Shown here: in pieces, positions 9,542 through 19,654 of the stretch
How positions within the stretch are numbered: the first letter of the stretch is position 1
How the letters are laid out: each line of letters begins with the position of its first letter
Source of the DNA: Fen-671 sp963794745
GTDB lineage: Bacteria > Actinomycetota > Acidimicrobiia > Acidimicrobiales > Palsa-688
Length of the DNA: 64,000 bases
Direction of reading: 5' to 3'
Assembly: GCA_963794745.1 (NCBI GenBank)
Contig: CAWCEZ010000005.1
Span: forward strand, 124,001 to 188,000
Notes under the pieces: generated by a model
Told to the model about the DNA's origin: nothing
Seen by the model: only the letters and a program-made list of their open reading frames with translations
The model's database searches: none
Translations under genes and position numbers: made by a program

Positions 9542-9553
9542 GACGACCAGTTT
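9524..9553 (-). promoter_or_regulatory. Perfect 12-bp inverted repeat with the start codon in its loop
   Basis: AAACTGGTCGTC (9524-9535) and GACGACCAGTTT (9542-9553) are exact reverse complements separated by six bases. Those six bases contain the ATG of the small downstream gene. In mRNA the start codon would lie in the loop, with part of the initiation region in the stem. It could be a translational switch or a DNA operator. Confidence 0.6.
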
Positions 9554-9583
9554 GCTCGCGTGCGCCTCCCTTCGCTAGAGGGC

Positions 9584-12500
9584 CTAATAGTTGACCCAGG
9601 CCATGTCCCAGTAATCAAGCGAGGGCAGGGTGAAGGTTACGTACTTGCCCCCACCGTCGGTACCGGTTGTGAACGACAAGCTCTGCGCCGTACCGCCATT
9701 TACGTCCGGGGATGCAACGTAAACGCTCACCGGCGCCACAGATGACGTGTAGTAGTACTTGACCGCCAGGTTGGACTGGACTGTGGGAGCTGGCTGGTTG
9801 GCGTTCGTGTCCATCCAGTCATTGCTGGTCAGGTTCAGCAGGTTGATGAAGTGGAGCACATCAGTCCCGCTTATAGAACGGGCAAAGGTCCACACCGTCC
9901 CGGCCGTAGCGTTCGTGCTCGTCGATGGCCCACCCGGCAGGTCGATCACGTTTGAGCTAACCGCCTCGCCGTTGCGGAGAAGATCCTCGTAGGCGGTCAG
10001 GAAGTTGTAGTAGTTGACCATCGCCTGCTGGAGAGCGGCCGGCATGTCGAGCCCGTCGGACACATAGTCCGGTTCGGAGAGCATATGGTCGACGTCGCCC
10101 AGCTCGATGTGGTCGCCACCTGATGCGAAAATCGTGGCGTCCTCGTAGAGGACCCCGGGCGTGTTGAAAAACGACGGGTCCGATGAGGTGTAATTGTCCG
10201 CGTACGCCTGGTCCGGGTAAGCAGCGAGCACCGTAGACTTTGCGCCGCTGCTCCAAGTGTTGTTGTTGTTGATGGCGGTTTGCAGGTCGTTGTAGGTGGT
10301 CTGGCCGTTGCCGGGCCAGCATTCGGTATAGAGGAACTCGAGGTCTGAGTTGGCCGCCACCTGTTGCTGGCCGTACTGGCCGACGGCGTTGAACACGAGC
10401 TCACCGCCCACAGTGCTGGAGGCGTTGGTCAAGAAGCTGTTGAACTCGCTGGACGGGGTTACCGCAGTGCCGCTGCAGGTGTAGGTCGTGCCCTGGTTGC
10501 CCAACTGGTCAGCCTGCCAACCGTCGAAACCGTAGACGTCGTTGACATCTTTCTCCTGGTTGAAGATGTAGCTCTGCCAAGAGGTGTTACCCGGGTCGAA
10601 AACGTAAAGGTTGCTCGTTTCCAGGCCGGTGAGGGCGATGTTGACCTGGTTCGTGCAATTGTTGTTCCACCACAGGCCCCACTGGTAATTGACACCGCTA
10701 CCGTCGGAGCCGTAGCCGGCCCAGGCACCGTAGATGAGGTTGTAGTCCATCGCGATCGCCGAGTCAGCATGGACGTCGCTGATGAGCGTCTGCACCGAGT
10801 GCTTGTAGTTGGTGTCCTCGCCGATGTCCACCCAGCTCGTGGCGGGCGATGAGACGGTACCGGCCAGGGGCACGTGGTGCTTCCACTCCCAGTCGTAGAA
10901 CTGGACCCCGTCCAGGTGGTAAAGGTTCAGACGGTTGGTCGTGAGCGTCTGGAGGTAATTGTCCCCATAGTTGGTGACGAAACCGTAGCGGGGGAACTTC
11001 GCCCAGCTCGACGAGACGTCGACGGCCGTGTAAGCGGTGTCCAGGACATGGCCGTTGACATCGGTCAGGGTTGCCTGCACCAGGTAGCCCTGGTAATTGG
11101 TGGTCGGTGGGCTCCAGGTCACCGAGTAGTTCTCTATCTGCCCCGCGGGAAGAGAAACCGTCGTCGTCTCGTTCGACCCCACCGCCACCCCGTTATGGGT
11201 GAAGGCCAAGGTGAGCGTCTCGTTGTTCTCGGTGACCGCCTGTGGGTTGACTACGTCCGCGTTGATTGTTACGCCGGTACTCGGGGAATAGCGGGAGGCG
11301 TTCGTCGTGAGGCTCTCGATCTCGTGGCCGAGCGTGCTCCCCGAGAGCCAGGCTTGCCCTGAACTGGCGATCTCGTAATGGAGCCCCATGATGTCGTCGT
11401 CCTGCCACGTGCCGGAGTTGTCGAGCACCATGTCGACGTCCATGTAAGACCAGTCGCCCGCAGCCGCGCTCGAACTAGCCATGTCCGATAACGGTACCTC
11501 CAGCTCTATTCGCCCCGTAGCGGTGTCCCACTGAGGGGCCTGTGTGCTCAGGTTCGTGTCCCAGGTCCATCCCCCGCTCGAGTTGGCGCTGAACATCGAG
11601 TACGTACTGCTGTTGCTCCAGCGTGCGAACAGGTAGTTCATCGGGTGGTCGAGCGTCCCCCCGAAATAGCCCGTCGACGTACTGTGCAGCGAGCCGGAGT
11701 GGTCGAAGTCTTGTGCATAGATGAGGATCGCGAACTCCGGCTGAGTGTTGTAGGCCGACAAAGCGCCCGACATGTTGTCAACCCTTAGGTAGAGGTTCGT
11801 CGAGTCGTTGGCGGCGTAAACCCTTGCGATGCTTGTCATCTTCGAGCCCGAAGCGCTGCCGGCAGGGTTCCCGTCATAGAAGGGGATGCCCCGCCACTGT
11901 GGCCAGTCGTTCGACGGGGTGGTCGTCTCGTTGACCGTGGCGTAGGCGCTCGCGTTGGCGTTCGTCGGGTAGACGCGCTCGTCGTATTGTCCTGTGTAGG
12001 CGAGCGCGGTAGTGATGAAAGTCGCAGCGGTGAACGGTTCGCTCATCGTGCTGACTATCGGCTGGTCGGTCTGCCAAGATACCGCCTCGCCCGGCGGCAT
12101 ATAACCCACCCCCGAGACGCCCGCGTACCACTGCAGCCTGCTCAAGGCGTCGCTCAGGTCACCCGTGTAGACCTCATAGAGCGCGACGAGCATCGTCATG
12201 TTCGGCCAGACAGGCTCGGCCGAGCCGGCCTCGTTGCCGGCCGGGCTGTAGGGGCTCGTGTAGTAATAAGTGTCGCCGCTGTAGCGGGCGATGCCCCAGG
12301 TGTCGTGGGTGATCGCCTGCTCGACGGTCGAGATTTGGCTGGCAGCCTGCTGCGTGTTGGCGTTGACATCGCCGAGCGCGATCAGCTCGTCGCTGGAGGC
12401 ATCGATGGTCGTGTCGGGCGATCCCGAGGAGGTAACACCCTGGTCGTAGTAACCAGTTGTGTCGTTGTACTCACCCGGTGGGTTCCAGCTGTAGGAGCGT

Positions 12501-14155
12501 TGCACGGCCGACAGGACCGTGCTGGCGGCACCGTTCCAAGCATCCGCGTCGCTCGAGTTGCCCTCGGTCAGCGCGAGGTGGGCGGCCGCCCGCAGGCCGG
12601 CAACATAGAACGCTTCTGTGAAGGTGTTGTACTGGTCGGTCTGTTCCCAGATGCTGTTGTCTTCCGGGCCGAGGCCATTGCTGCCCACGTTGTCCTCGAG
12701 GAAATTGGCGGCTGCCTGTACGGCCGGCCATACGTCGGAGAGGAAGCTCGAGCTACCGCTCAGCTGGTAGTCGCGGTACACGCCGTCCAGGAACTCCCCG
12801 ACGCTGTCGTACTCGGGTTGGACGAAGGATATATAAGCCCCGGTCCATTCGTTGTAAGTCGTTTCCCAGGTCCCGTTCGATAACTGGTTTGCCGCCATCC
12901 ATTCCCAGTACTGCTGGGCTTCGGCATAGTGCCCGGAAGCGTCGAGGGCCATGGCGTCGAACGAAGAGTCCCTCACCCAGGCCTTGTAGCCGTAGGACCC
13001 CGGGTTGGTCGCCGCCGGCCAGAGCCCTGTGCCGGGGTTTTGTGAGTTCTTGATCACGACAAGGTTGCGCAGGTAGGCGGTATTTACGCCGGTGTCGGTT
13101 GTCGAAATGGTCTTTCCGCCGTTTAGCCAGTTCGTGTAGTCGGTGGCCGTGGTGGAGTACCAGTACGAGCCGGTCTCGCCGCTAGCTGTGCCCGCGTCGC
13201 TTTGCGCGGCCGTCAGTGTCGCGGCAATCCCCATGTAGAAGTACAGCGTCTGCGTGGAGTTCGGGGCGATCGTCACCTCGTCTTGGAAGCCGAGGTCCAT
13301 GTTCGGGGTGGACAGCGAGCTGTTGTTGTCCAAGGTGCCGTTGGCGTCGAACTGGCACCATGCGCTGGCCGTCGAGTCGCTCGGCGTGCAGTCGGAGTCA
13401 TTGCCAACCTGGTACGAAGACGGCGTTTGCATTGCTCCTAGGAACACGACGTACTGCCCGGACGCTGTCATGTTCGCGTACAGCGTGTGGTTGCTCGAGG
13501 TGTAAGAACCAGCAACGTTGTCGCTGCCGTTGGTGTTGTTGAGGTGCACCTGGTCGAGCACGTTCCAGTTGTACGACGTGGTCGACGACGGGTTGGTGAG
13601 GGTGTAGCGGGTAACCATGAAGGGCTCGTCCGGCACCAGGACAAAGCTCCGGCTCATCTGGATGGGCGTCGCCGAACCGTTGTAGGTCCCGTAACTGCCG
13701 TTGAGCACCCCGTCCTGGTCGATGTAGCCGGTCGTCGTGAAGTCCTGGGATTGGTCGTACTTGACGTGGTCTGTCTCGTCGCGGAAGAAACCGGTGTAGT
13801 CGTTGATCTGGTTGACGCTCCAGTTGCCTGAGTAGTGGAGCTCGGCGATGCGAGGCCCGTAGGTCGGTGTCTGTGTCTGGTTGAGCACTGGCGCCATCCA
13901 GATGGCCTGGATGTTCTGCCAGTTCGACAGATAGAGGCTGGCCGCCGACGTGGTGGAGGGAAGTGTGTCGGTGCCCGAGGCGAGCGCCGCCTTCAAGTGA
14001 GCCACCGGCAACTTCGACGAGGCATGCTTGCTCGCTGCGCCGGCCTTGGTCGCAGTGAGCCTGTTGGTCGATGTGGCGGCCAGTGGTGCGACAACCATCG
14101 CTGCCGCCACAAAAATGGCCGCGCGCTTCCAGAGCCAGCTGTGCTTGCGTGACAC
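9584..14155 (-). CDS. Secreted modular GH15 glucodextranase-like / CBM9-like / GH66 dextranase-like enzyme
   Basis: Predicted extracellular alpha-glucan hydrolase of about 1523 residues. The GTG at 14155 is preferred because it follows a GAGGGGGG ribosome binding site and begins a signal peptide (SRKHSWLWKRAAIFVAAAM). Order of domains: glucodextranase-type N-domain (~60-340), GH15 barrel (~350-760) with SIWEQ around the probable acid and TMSEPF with Glu706 as probable base, a CBM9-like module (~790-1000), then a GH66 dextranase module. In GH66 the nucleophile is probably Asp1211 in GFDGWQ and the acid/base Glu1278 in YTECWP; the 67-residue spacing is close to that of streptococcal dextranase. 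Endo- (GH66) and exo-acting (GH15) modules in one chain fit dextran breakdown. The frame is intact. A damaged paralogue lies upstream. Confidence 0.87.
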   Translation of the reverse strand: MSRKHSWLWKRAAIFVAAAMVVAPLAATSTNRLTATKAGAASKHASSKLPVAHLKAALASGTDTLPSTTSAASLYLSNWQNIQAIWMAPVLNQTQTPTYGPRIAELHYSGNWSVNQINDYTGFFRDETDHVKYDQSQDFTTTGYIDQDGVLNGSYGTYNGSATPIQMSRSFVLVPDEPFMVTRYTLTNPSSTTSYNWNVLDQVHLNNTNGSDNVAGSYTSSNHTLYANMTASGQYVVFLGAMQTPSSYQVGNDSDCTPSDSTASAWCQFDANGTLDNNSSLSTPNMDLGFQDEVTIAPNSTQTLYFYMGIAATLTAAQSDAGTASGETGSYWYSTTATDYTNWLNGGKTISTTDTGVNTAYLRNLVVIKNSQNPGTGLWPAATNPGSYGYKAWVRDSSFDAMALDASGHYAEAQQYWEWMAANQLSNGTWETTYNEWTGAYISFVQPEYDSVGEFLDGVYRDYQLSGSSSFLSDVWPAVQAAANFLEDNVGSNGLGPEDNSIWEQTDQYNTFTEAFYVAGLRAAAHLALTEGNSSDADAWNGAASTVLSAVQRSYSWNPPGEYNDTTGYYDQGVTSSGSPDTTIDASSDELIALGDVNANTQQAASQISTVEQAITHDTWGIARYSGDTYYYTSPYSPAGNEAGSAEPVWPNMTMLVALYEVYTGDLSDALSRLQWYAGVSGVGYMPPGEAVSWQTDQPIVSTMSEPFTAATFITTALAYTGQYDERVYPTNANASAYATVNETTTPSNDWPQWRGIPFYDGNPAGSASGSKMTSIARVYAANDSTNLYLRVDNMSGALSAYNTQPEFAILIYAQDFDHSGSLHSTSTGYFGGTLDHPMNYLFARWSNSSTYSMFSANSSGGWTWDTNLSTQAPQWDTATGRIELEVPLSDMASSSAAAGDWSYMDVDMVLDNSGTWQDDDIMGLHYEIASSGQAWLSGSTLGHEIESLTTNASRYSPSTGVTINADVVNPQAVTENNETLTLAFTHNGVAVGSNETTTVSLPAGQIENYSVTWSPPTTNYQGYLVQATLTDVNGHVLDTAYTAVDVSSSWAKFPRYGFVTNYGDNYLQTLTTNRLNLYHLDGVQFYDWEWKHHVPLAGTVSSPATSWVDIGEDTNYKHSVQTLISDVHADSAIAMDYNLIYGAWAGYGSDGSGVNYQWGLWWNNNCTNQVNIALTGLETSNLYVFDPGNTSWQSYIFNQEKDVNDVYGFDGWQADQLGNQGTTYTCSGTAVTPSSEFNSFLTNASSTVGGELVFNAVGQYGQQQVAANSDLEFLYTECWPGNGQTTYNDLQTAINNNNTWSSGAKSTVLAAYPDQAYADNYTSSDPSFFNTPGVLYEDATIFASGGDHIELGDVDHMLSEPDYVSDGLDMPAALQQAMVNYYNFLTAYEDLLRNGEAVSSNVIDLPGGPSTSTNATAGTVWTFARSISGTDVLHFINLLNLTSNDWMDTNANQPAPTVQSNLAVKYYYTSSVAPVSVYVASPDVNGGTAQSLSFTTGTDGGGKYVTFTLPSLDYWDMAWVNY

Positions 14156-14183
14156 CGTTCCCCCCTCTAGGCCCTGCCGTGGC

Positions 14184-14198
14184 CCGGACTTTGTCCAG
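14184..14198. promoter_or_regulatory. Inverted repeat upstream of GH15-GH66 copy 1
   Basis: CCGGACTTTGTCCAG is an imperfect palindrome (GGAC-TTT-GTCC core) 28 bases before the GTG start. A nearly identical element with the same spacing precedes the second copy (19536-19550), so it survived duplication and may be an operator or part of the leader. Confidence 0.45.
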
Positions 14199-14263
14199 TG
14201 GTCGTATAAACTCTTACAGTAATGATAAATCCGATTGGGCCTTGATGGCAAGCAAAATTTTGG

Positions 14264-14833
14264 CTACAGCGCGGCGACGTCGATCGAAACAACCGGGGCG
14301 CTCGGAGCCTTGTCGGCCTGGTAGGTCCTGACCGTGACCCGGACTGCGCCGAACGTCGCCGACTTGGTGGCCGTGACCAGACCATGGGCGTTCGTGTTCA
14401 AGATGCGCCCCGTGCACCAGGTCTGCGCCGCCCGGTCACCTAGAAGCCCGCAGGCGAGCGAGTCGTAGACGACCTGGTCCTCCAGGGTCGTCTTGCTCTT
14501 GGTGTCGAGGAGAGAAACCAGCTGCACATCGACGACCTCTGGGAACCCGTTTACCTCGACGATCGTGTACAGCCGGGGGTCCTGTCCGAGCACCCGGGGC
14601 ACACCCTTTAGCGCGGAGGCGGCCTTGAACACGGTATGGCCACTGTCGATCTCGTGGAAACGAGCCTCCACCTGCGAGCGCGTCAGCCCGATGCTCGCCT
14701 CGAAGGCGTCGGGTACATGCCTGAGGGCCGAGACCACGGCCGGTCCTGCACCGGCGCCGGTTGCGCTGGTGGTAGTGGCGCCGGTTGCGATGAGCGCCAC
14801 CGTGAGCGCCGCAGTCGCCTGCAGGATTTTCAT
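14264..14833 (-). CDS. Secreted hypothetical protein between the two GH15-GH66 copies
   Basis: A 189-residue protein with a clear Sec signal peptide (MKILQATAALTVALIATG, cleavage probably near residue 25-30). The mature part is a mixed alpha/beta domain with two cysteines (SLACGLLG and QTWCTG) that could form a disulfide. I do not recognise the family. It lies 67 bases downstream of the upstream GH15-GH66 copy and about 108 bases before the downstream copy, all on one strand, so it is likely co-expressed with glucan degradation. Inhibitor, chaperone or binding roles are all possible. Confidence 0.65.
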   Translation of the reverse strand: MKILQATAALTVALIATGATTTSATGAGAGPAVVSALRHVPDAFEASIGLTRSQVEARFHEIDSGHTVFKAASALKGVPRVLGQDPRLYTIVEVNGFPEVVDVQLVSLLDTKSKTTLEDQVVYDSLACGLLGDRAAQTWCTGRILNTNAHGLVTATKSATFGAVRVTVRTYQADKAPSAPVVSIDVAAL

Positions 14834-14900
14834 CGGGCGCCTCCTCGTTAGTGCGCCGCGACCCTAGCGCCGCGAGCCTTCGTAGGCGCGCCACCCACGC

Positions 14901-17900
14901 TCAGTCGAGCCATGCCATGTCCCAGTAATCAAGTGACGGCAAGGTGAACGTGACGTAGTTGCCCCCGCTGTCGTAGCCTGTTGTGAACGGGAGCCTTTGA
15001 GCCGTACCGCCGTTTACGTCCGGCGATGCGACATAAACGTCCACCGGCGCCTCGCTTAGGCCGTAGTAGTACTTCACGGCCAGGTTGTGCTCGACAGTCG
15101 GGGCGCGCTGGTCGGCGTCAGTGTCCATCCAGTCGGCGCTTGTGAGGTCCAACATGTTGATGAACTGCAGGACGTCTCTGCCCGCGGTCGAGCTGGAAAA
15201 GGCCCACACCGTCCCGGCCGACCCGGTCGTGCTCGTCGGGGGCCCTGCCGGGAGCTCGACGACGTTGGAGCTCGGCGTCTCACCGTCTCGGAGAAGATCC
15301 TCGTAGGCAGTGAGGAAGTTGTAATAGTTGACCATCGCTTGCTGGAGGGCCGACGGCATGTACAGGCTGTCCGAGACGTAGTCCGGTTCGGCCAGCATAT
15401 GGTCGATGTCACCGAGCTCGATATGGTCACCGCCTGAGGCGAAAATCGCGGCATCTTCGTAAAGTACGCCCGGGGTGTTGAAAAACCCCGGGCCGGTGCT
15501 GCTGTGCTCGTCTCCATAAGCCTGGTCCGGGTAGGCGGCCAGCACGGTGGACTTCTCGTTGTTGCTCCAGGAGTTGTTTTCGTCAATGGTTGTTTGCAAG
15601 TCTTCGTACGTGGTCTGACCGTTCGCCGGCCAGCATTCGCTGTAGAGGAACTCCAGGTCGGGGTTCGTTGCCACCTCCTGCTGGCCGTACTGGCCAACGG
15701 CGTTGAACACGAGCTCACCGCCGACCGAGCTGGAGGCGTTGCTCAAAAAGCCGTTGAACTCACTGGAAAGGTTGACCGGCGTACCGCTGCATGTGTAGGT
15801 CGTGCCCTGATCACCCAGCTGGTCAGCCTGCCAACCGTCGAAACCGTAGACGTCGTTGACGTCCTTCTCCCGATGGGATATGTAGCTCTGCCAGGCAGGG
15901 TTCCCGGGGTCGAAGATGTACAGGTTGCTTGTCTCCAGGTCGGTGAGGGCGTCGTTAACCTGGTCGGTGCAATTACTTTTTTTGAATAGCCCCCAACGGG
16001 GGCTGACCCCGCTGCCGTCGGAGCCGTAACCGGCCCAGGCCCCGTAGATGAGGTTGTAGTCCATCGCCACCGCCGAGGTCGCATGCACCGCGCTGATAAG
16101 CGACCTGACAGCATGCTCGTAGTTCGAGTTCTCATCGATGTTGACCCAGGTGGAGGCGGGATCCTCGACGGTCCCCGCCAGGGGCACGTGCTGCTCCCAC
16201 TCCCAGTCATAAAACTGGACGCCGTCGAGGTGGTAGAGGTTGAGCCGATCGGCGGTAAGGAGCTGCAGGTTGTTGTCCCCGAAGTTCGTCACGAACCCGT
16301 AGCGCGGGAACTTCGCCCAGTTCTGCGAGACATCAACCGCGCTATAGGCGGTGTCCAGGACGTTGCCGCCGGCATCGGTGAGCGTCGCCTGGACCAAGTA
16401 GCCCTGGTAATCGGTCCCCGGCGGATCCCAGCTCAATTTGTAGTTCTCGAATTGCCCCGCAGCAAGCGTGAGCGTTGTCGTCTCGTCCGGGCCGACGGCC
16501 GTCCCGTCGTGGGTGAAGGATAACGTGAGCGTCTCGTTGTCCTCGCCGACGGCCTGTGTATTGACAATGCCGGCGTTGATGGTGACCTCTGTGCCCGGGG
16601 AGTACCGCGATGCGTTAGTCGTCAGGCTCTCGATCTCGTTACCGAGGACGCTCCCGTACTGCCAGGGCCAGCCGAGCGGGCGATCTCGTAGTGGAGCCCT
16701 ACAGTGTCGGCGTCGTGGCCGGTGCCGGAGCCATCGAGGGCCGTCTGGATGTCCATGTACGACCAGTCCCCGGCCGCGGCGGCGGAACTCGCCATGTCCG
16801 ATAACGGTATTTCAAGCTCTATACGGCCCGTGGCCGCATCCCAACGTGGCGCCGGCGTGCTCAGGTTCTTGACGAGGGCCCACCCACCCGCCGAGCCGAC
16901 CTTGAACATCGAGTACGTGGCGGTCGCGCTCGACCGTGCGAACAGGTAGTTCATCGGGTGGTCGAGCGTCCCGCCGTACAGGCCGGCGCTCGTGGCCTTG
17001 AGCGAGCGCGAGTGGTCAAAGTCCTGGGCATATATGAGGACCTCAGGACCGGGGGACGTGTTATAAACCGCTAGCGCCCCTGAGGAGTTGTCGACCCGTA
17101 GGTAAAGGTCCCTCGAGTCATTTGCTGCGTAGATCCGCTTGATGGTCGTTGTCTGCGAGCCGGAGGAGCTACCTGCCGGGGGGCCGTCGTAGAAGGGTAC
17201 GTCCCGCCACTGCGGCCAATCGTCCGAGCGGGCCGTCGTTTCGTGGATTGAGGCGTAGGCGCTCGCGTTGGCGTTACTCGGGTAGACGCGCTCGTCGTAC
17301 TGGCCGGTGTAGGCGAGCGCGGTCATCACGAAGCTCGCCGCTGTGGCCGGGGCGCTCATCGTGCTCACCACCGGCTGGCCGGTCTGCCACGAAACCGCCT
17401 GACCGGGTGGCATGTACCCGGCACCCGACACGCTCACGTACCACTGCACCCGGCTGAACGCATCGGCCAGGTCGCCTGTGTACACCTCGTAGAGCGCGAC
17501 AAGCATGGTCATGTCGGGCCATACCGGCTCTGGCGAACCCGCCTCGTTGCCAGCAGGGCTGAAGACGCTCGTGTAGTAGTCGTGGTCGCCGCTGTACCTG
17601 GCGATGCCCCAGGTGCCGTGCCCCAAGGCCTGCTCGACGATGGAGATCTGGCTGGCGGCCTGCTCGGAGCCAGCATCGATGTCACCTAGCGCGATGAGCT
17701 CGTCGCTGGAGGAATCGATTGTCGTGTCGGGCGAGCCGGAAGGCGTGACACCCTGGTCGTAATAGCCGGTGGTGTCGTTGTCCTGGCCCGGGGCGGCGGC
17801 GCTGTACGACCGTTGCACCGCCGACAAGATCATGCTGGCAGCACTGTCCCACGCGTCGGCTTCGCTAGAGTTGCCCTCGGCCAGCGCCAGGTGAGCGCCA

Positions 17901-19574
17901 GCACGCAGGCCCGCGATATAGAACGCTTCCGTAAACGTGTTGTACTGGTAAGTCTGCTCCCAGATGCTGTCGTCTTCGGGGCCGAGGCCGTTGCTCCCAA
18001 CGTTGTCCTTGATGAAATCGGCAGCCCCTTCAGCAGCCGTCCAGGCACGCCTCAACAACGTCTTGTCCTCGCAGAGCTGGTAATCGCGGTACACGCCAAC
18101 CAGGAACTCCCCCACACTGTCGTACTCGGGTTGGACAGAAGCGATCTTGGTGCCCGTCCAAAGGTTGTAGGTAGTGGCCCAAGTCCCGTTGGGCAACTGG
18201 TCAGCCGCCATCCGTTCCCAATAATGCTCAGCCTCCGCGCAGTGACCCGATGCGTCGAGAGCCATGGCGTCGAACGACGAGTCGCGGGCCCAGGCCTTGT
18301 AGCCGAAGGGCCCAGGGTTGGTCGACCCAGGGAAGAGCCCGTTGCCGGGGTTCTGGGAGTTTTTTATGACGACGAGGTTGCGCAAAAAGGCGGTGTTCAC
18401 GCCCGGGTCTGTAGTGCTGATCATCTTCCCGCGCGCCGCGCCATTTCGTGTAGTCGCCGGCCGTGGTGGTGTACCAGTCGGCGCCGGTTTTCCCGCTGGC
18501 AACGCGCGCGTCGGCTCGTGCTGCCGACAGAGTCGGCGCGATCCCCATGTAAAAATAAAGGGTTTGCCCCGAGCGAGGGGCAATGGTCACCTCGTCCTGG
18601 AAGCCGAGGTCCATATCGGGGGTGGAAAGCGAGCGGTTGTCGGCCAAGGTGCCTCTGCCGTTGAACTGGCACCACGCCCCGGCCGCCGAGCGGCTCTTAC
18701 CCGATGCGCTCGCCTTACAATCGGCGTCATTGCCAACCTGGTAAGAAGACGGCGCCTGCATCGCGCCCAAGAACACGACGTACTGCCCGGAAAGGTTCAT
18801 GTCCGCGTACAGCGTGTGGTTGCGCGAAACATAAGAGCCGACGACGTCGGCGCGGGCATTGGTGTTGCCGAGGCGCACCTGGTCGAGCACGTCCCACTTG
18901 TAGGACTTCGTCGCCGACGGGTCCGTAAGCGTATAGCGCGTCACCATGAACGGTTCGTTAGGGACCATCACGAAATCCCGGCTCATTTCGACCGGTACAG
19001 GCGCGCCCTTGTAGGTGCCATAGTCCCCGTTCAGCACGCCGTCCTGGTCGAGGTAACCGGTCGCGGTGAAATCTTGTGGCTGGTCGTACTTGGTCCCGTC
19101 GCTCTCGTCGATGTAGAAGCCGCTGTAGTCCTTGACCTGGTTCACGTTCCAATTGCCGGAGTAATGCAGTTGGGCGATGCGCGGGCCATGGGTTGCCTTG
19201 CTCTGGCGGTCGAGCGCCGGCGCCGTCCAGATGGCCTGGATGTTCTTCCAGTTCGAGAGGTAGACGCCGACGGCGGAGGTCGTAGTGGGAAGCGTGCCGC
19301 TGGCGGCGCTGGCACTAGCTGAGCTGCCACTAGCTGAGCTGTCACTGGCGGATGCTGGACGGGCCGGGGCGAGCGGCGCCTTGACCTCTCTCACTGGCGG
19401 CTGCGACGACGGCGTGGTGGCGTTGGCGGTAAAAGGCCCGATGACCAGGGCTGCCGCCATACATACGGCGGCTCGTCGCCGGGACCAGCTTTGCCTGCCG
19501 AACAGCGTTCCCGCCTCTGGCCTCCCCGCCGTTACCCGGACTTCGTCCAGTGGATGGATAAACTCCCGTAGCAA
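14901..19574 (-). pseudogene. Second GH15-CBM9-like-GH66 gene, frame-broken paralogue
   Basis: Tandem paralogue of the downstream enzyme with the same length and domain order. The frame breaks twice, by one inserted base near 18435 (GCGCGCCGCGCC) and one missing base near 16665 (AGGGCC). The three segments are about 19574-18440, 18440-16665 and 16665-14901, and the two shifts cancel. GH66 residues are retained (FDGWQADQ, YSECWP), and SIWEQ is retained in GH15. The probable GH15 base is lost: TMSEPF in copy 1 is TMSAPA here, with Ala codon 17351-17353. The position equivalent to the copy 1 GTG start reads CTG (19503-19505), leaving only a distant TTG at 19574. The middle segment keeps more than 580 intact codons, so the shifts are recent or are errors; the Glu-to-Ala change is not an indel artefact. 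The N-terminus has a Ser/Ala-rich linker. Confidence 0.8.
19536..19550. promoter_or_regulatory. Inverted repeat upstream of GH15-GH66 copy 2
   Basis: CCGGACTTCGTCCAG differs from the copy 1 element at one loop base. Flanking sequence (CAGTGG, then GATAAACTC-like bases) is also shared, so the duplication included the regulatory region. Confidence 0.45.
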
Positions 19575-19654
19575 TCCTAAGCCCAGCCAGACCGAGTGGC
19601 AAGCAAGGCGTGGCGACCTTTCGGGCTATCGGTCGTGGGCACTAGTGTCGGCTC

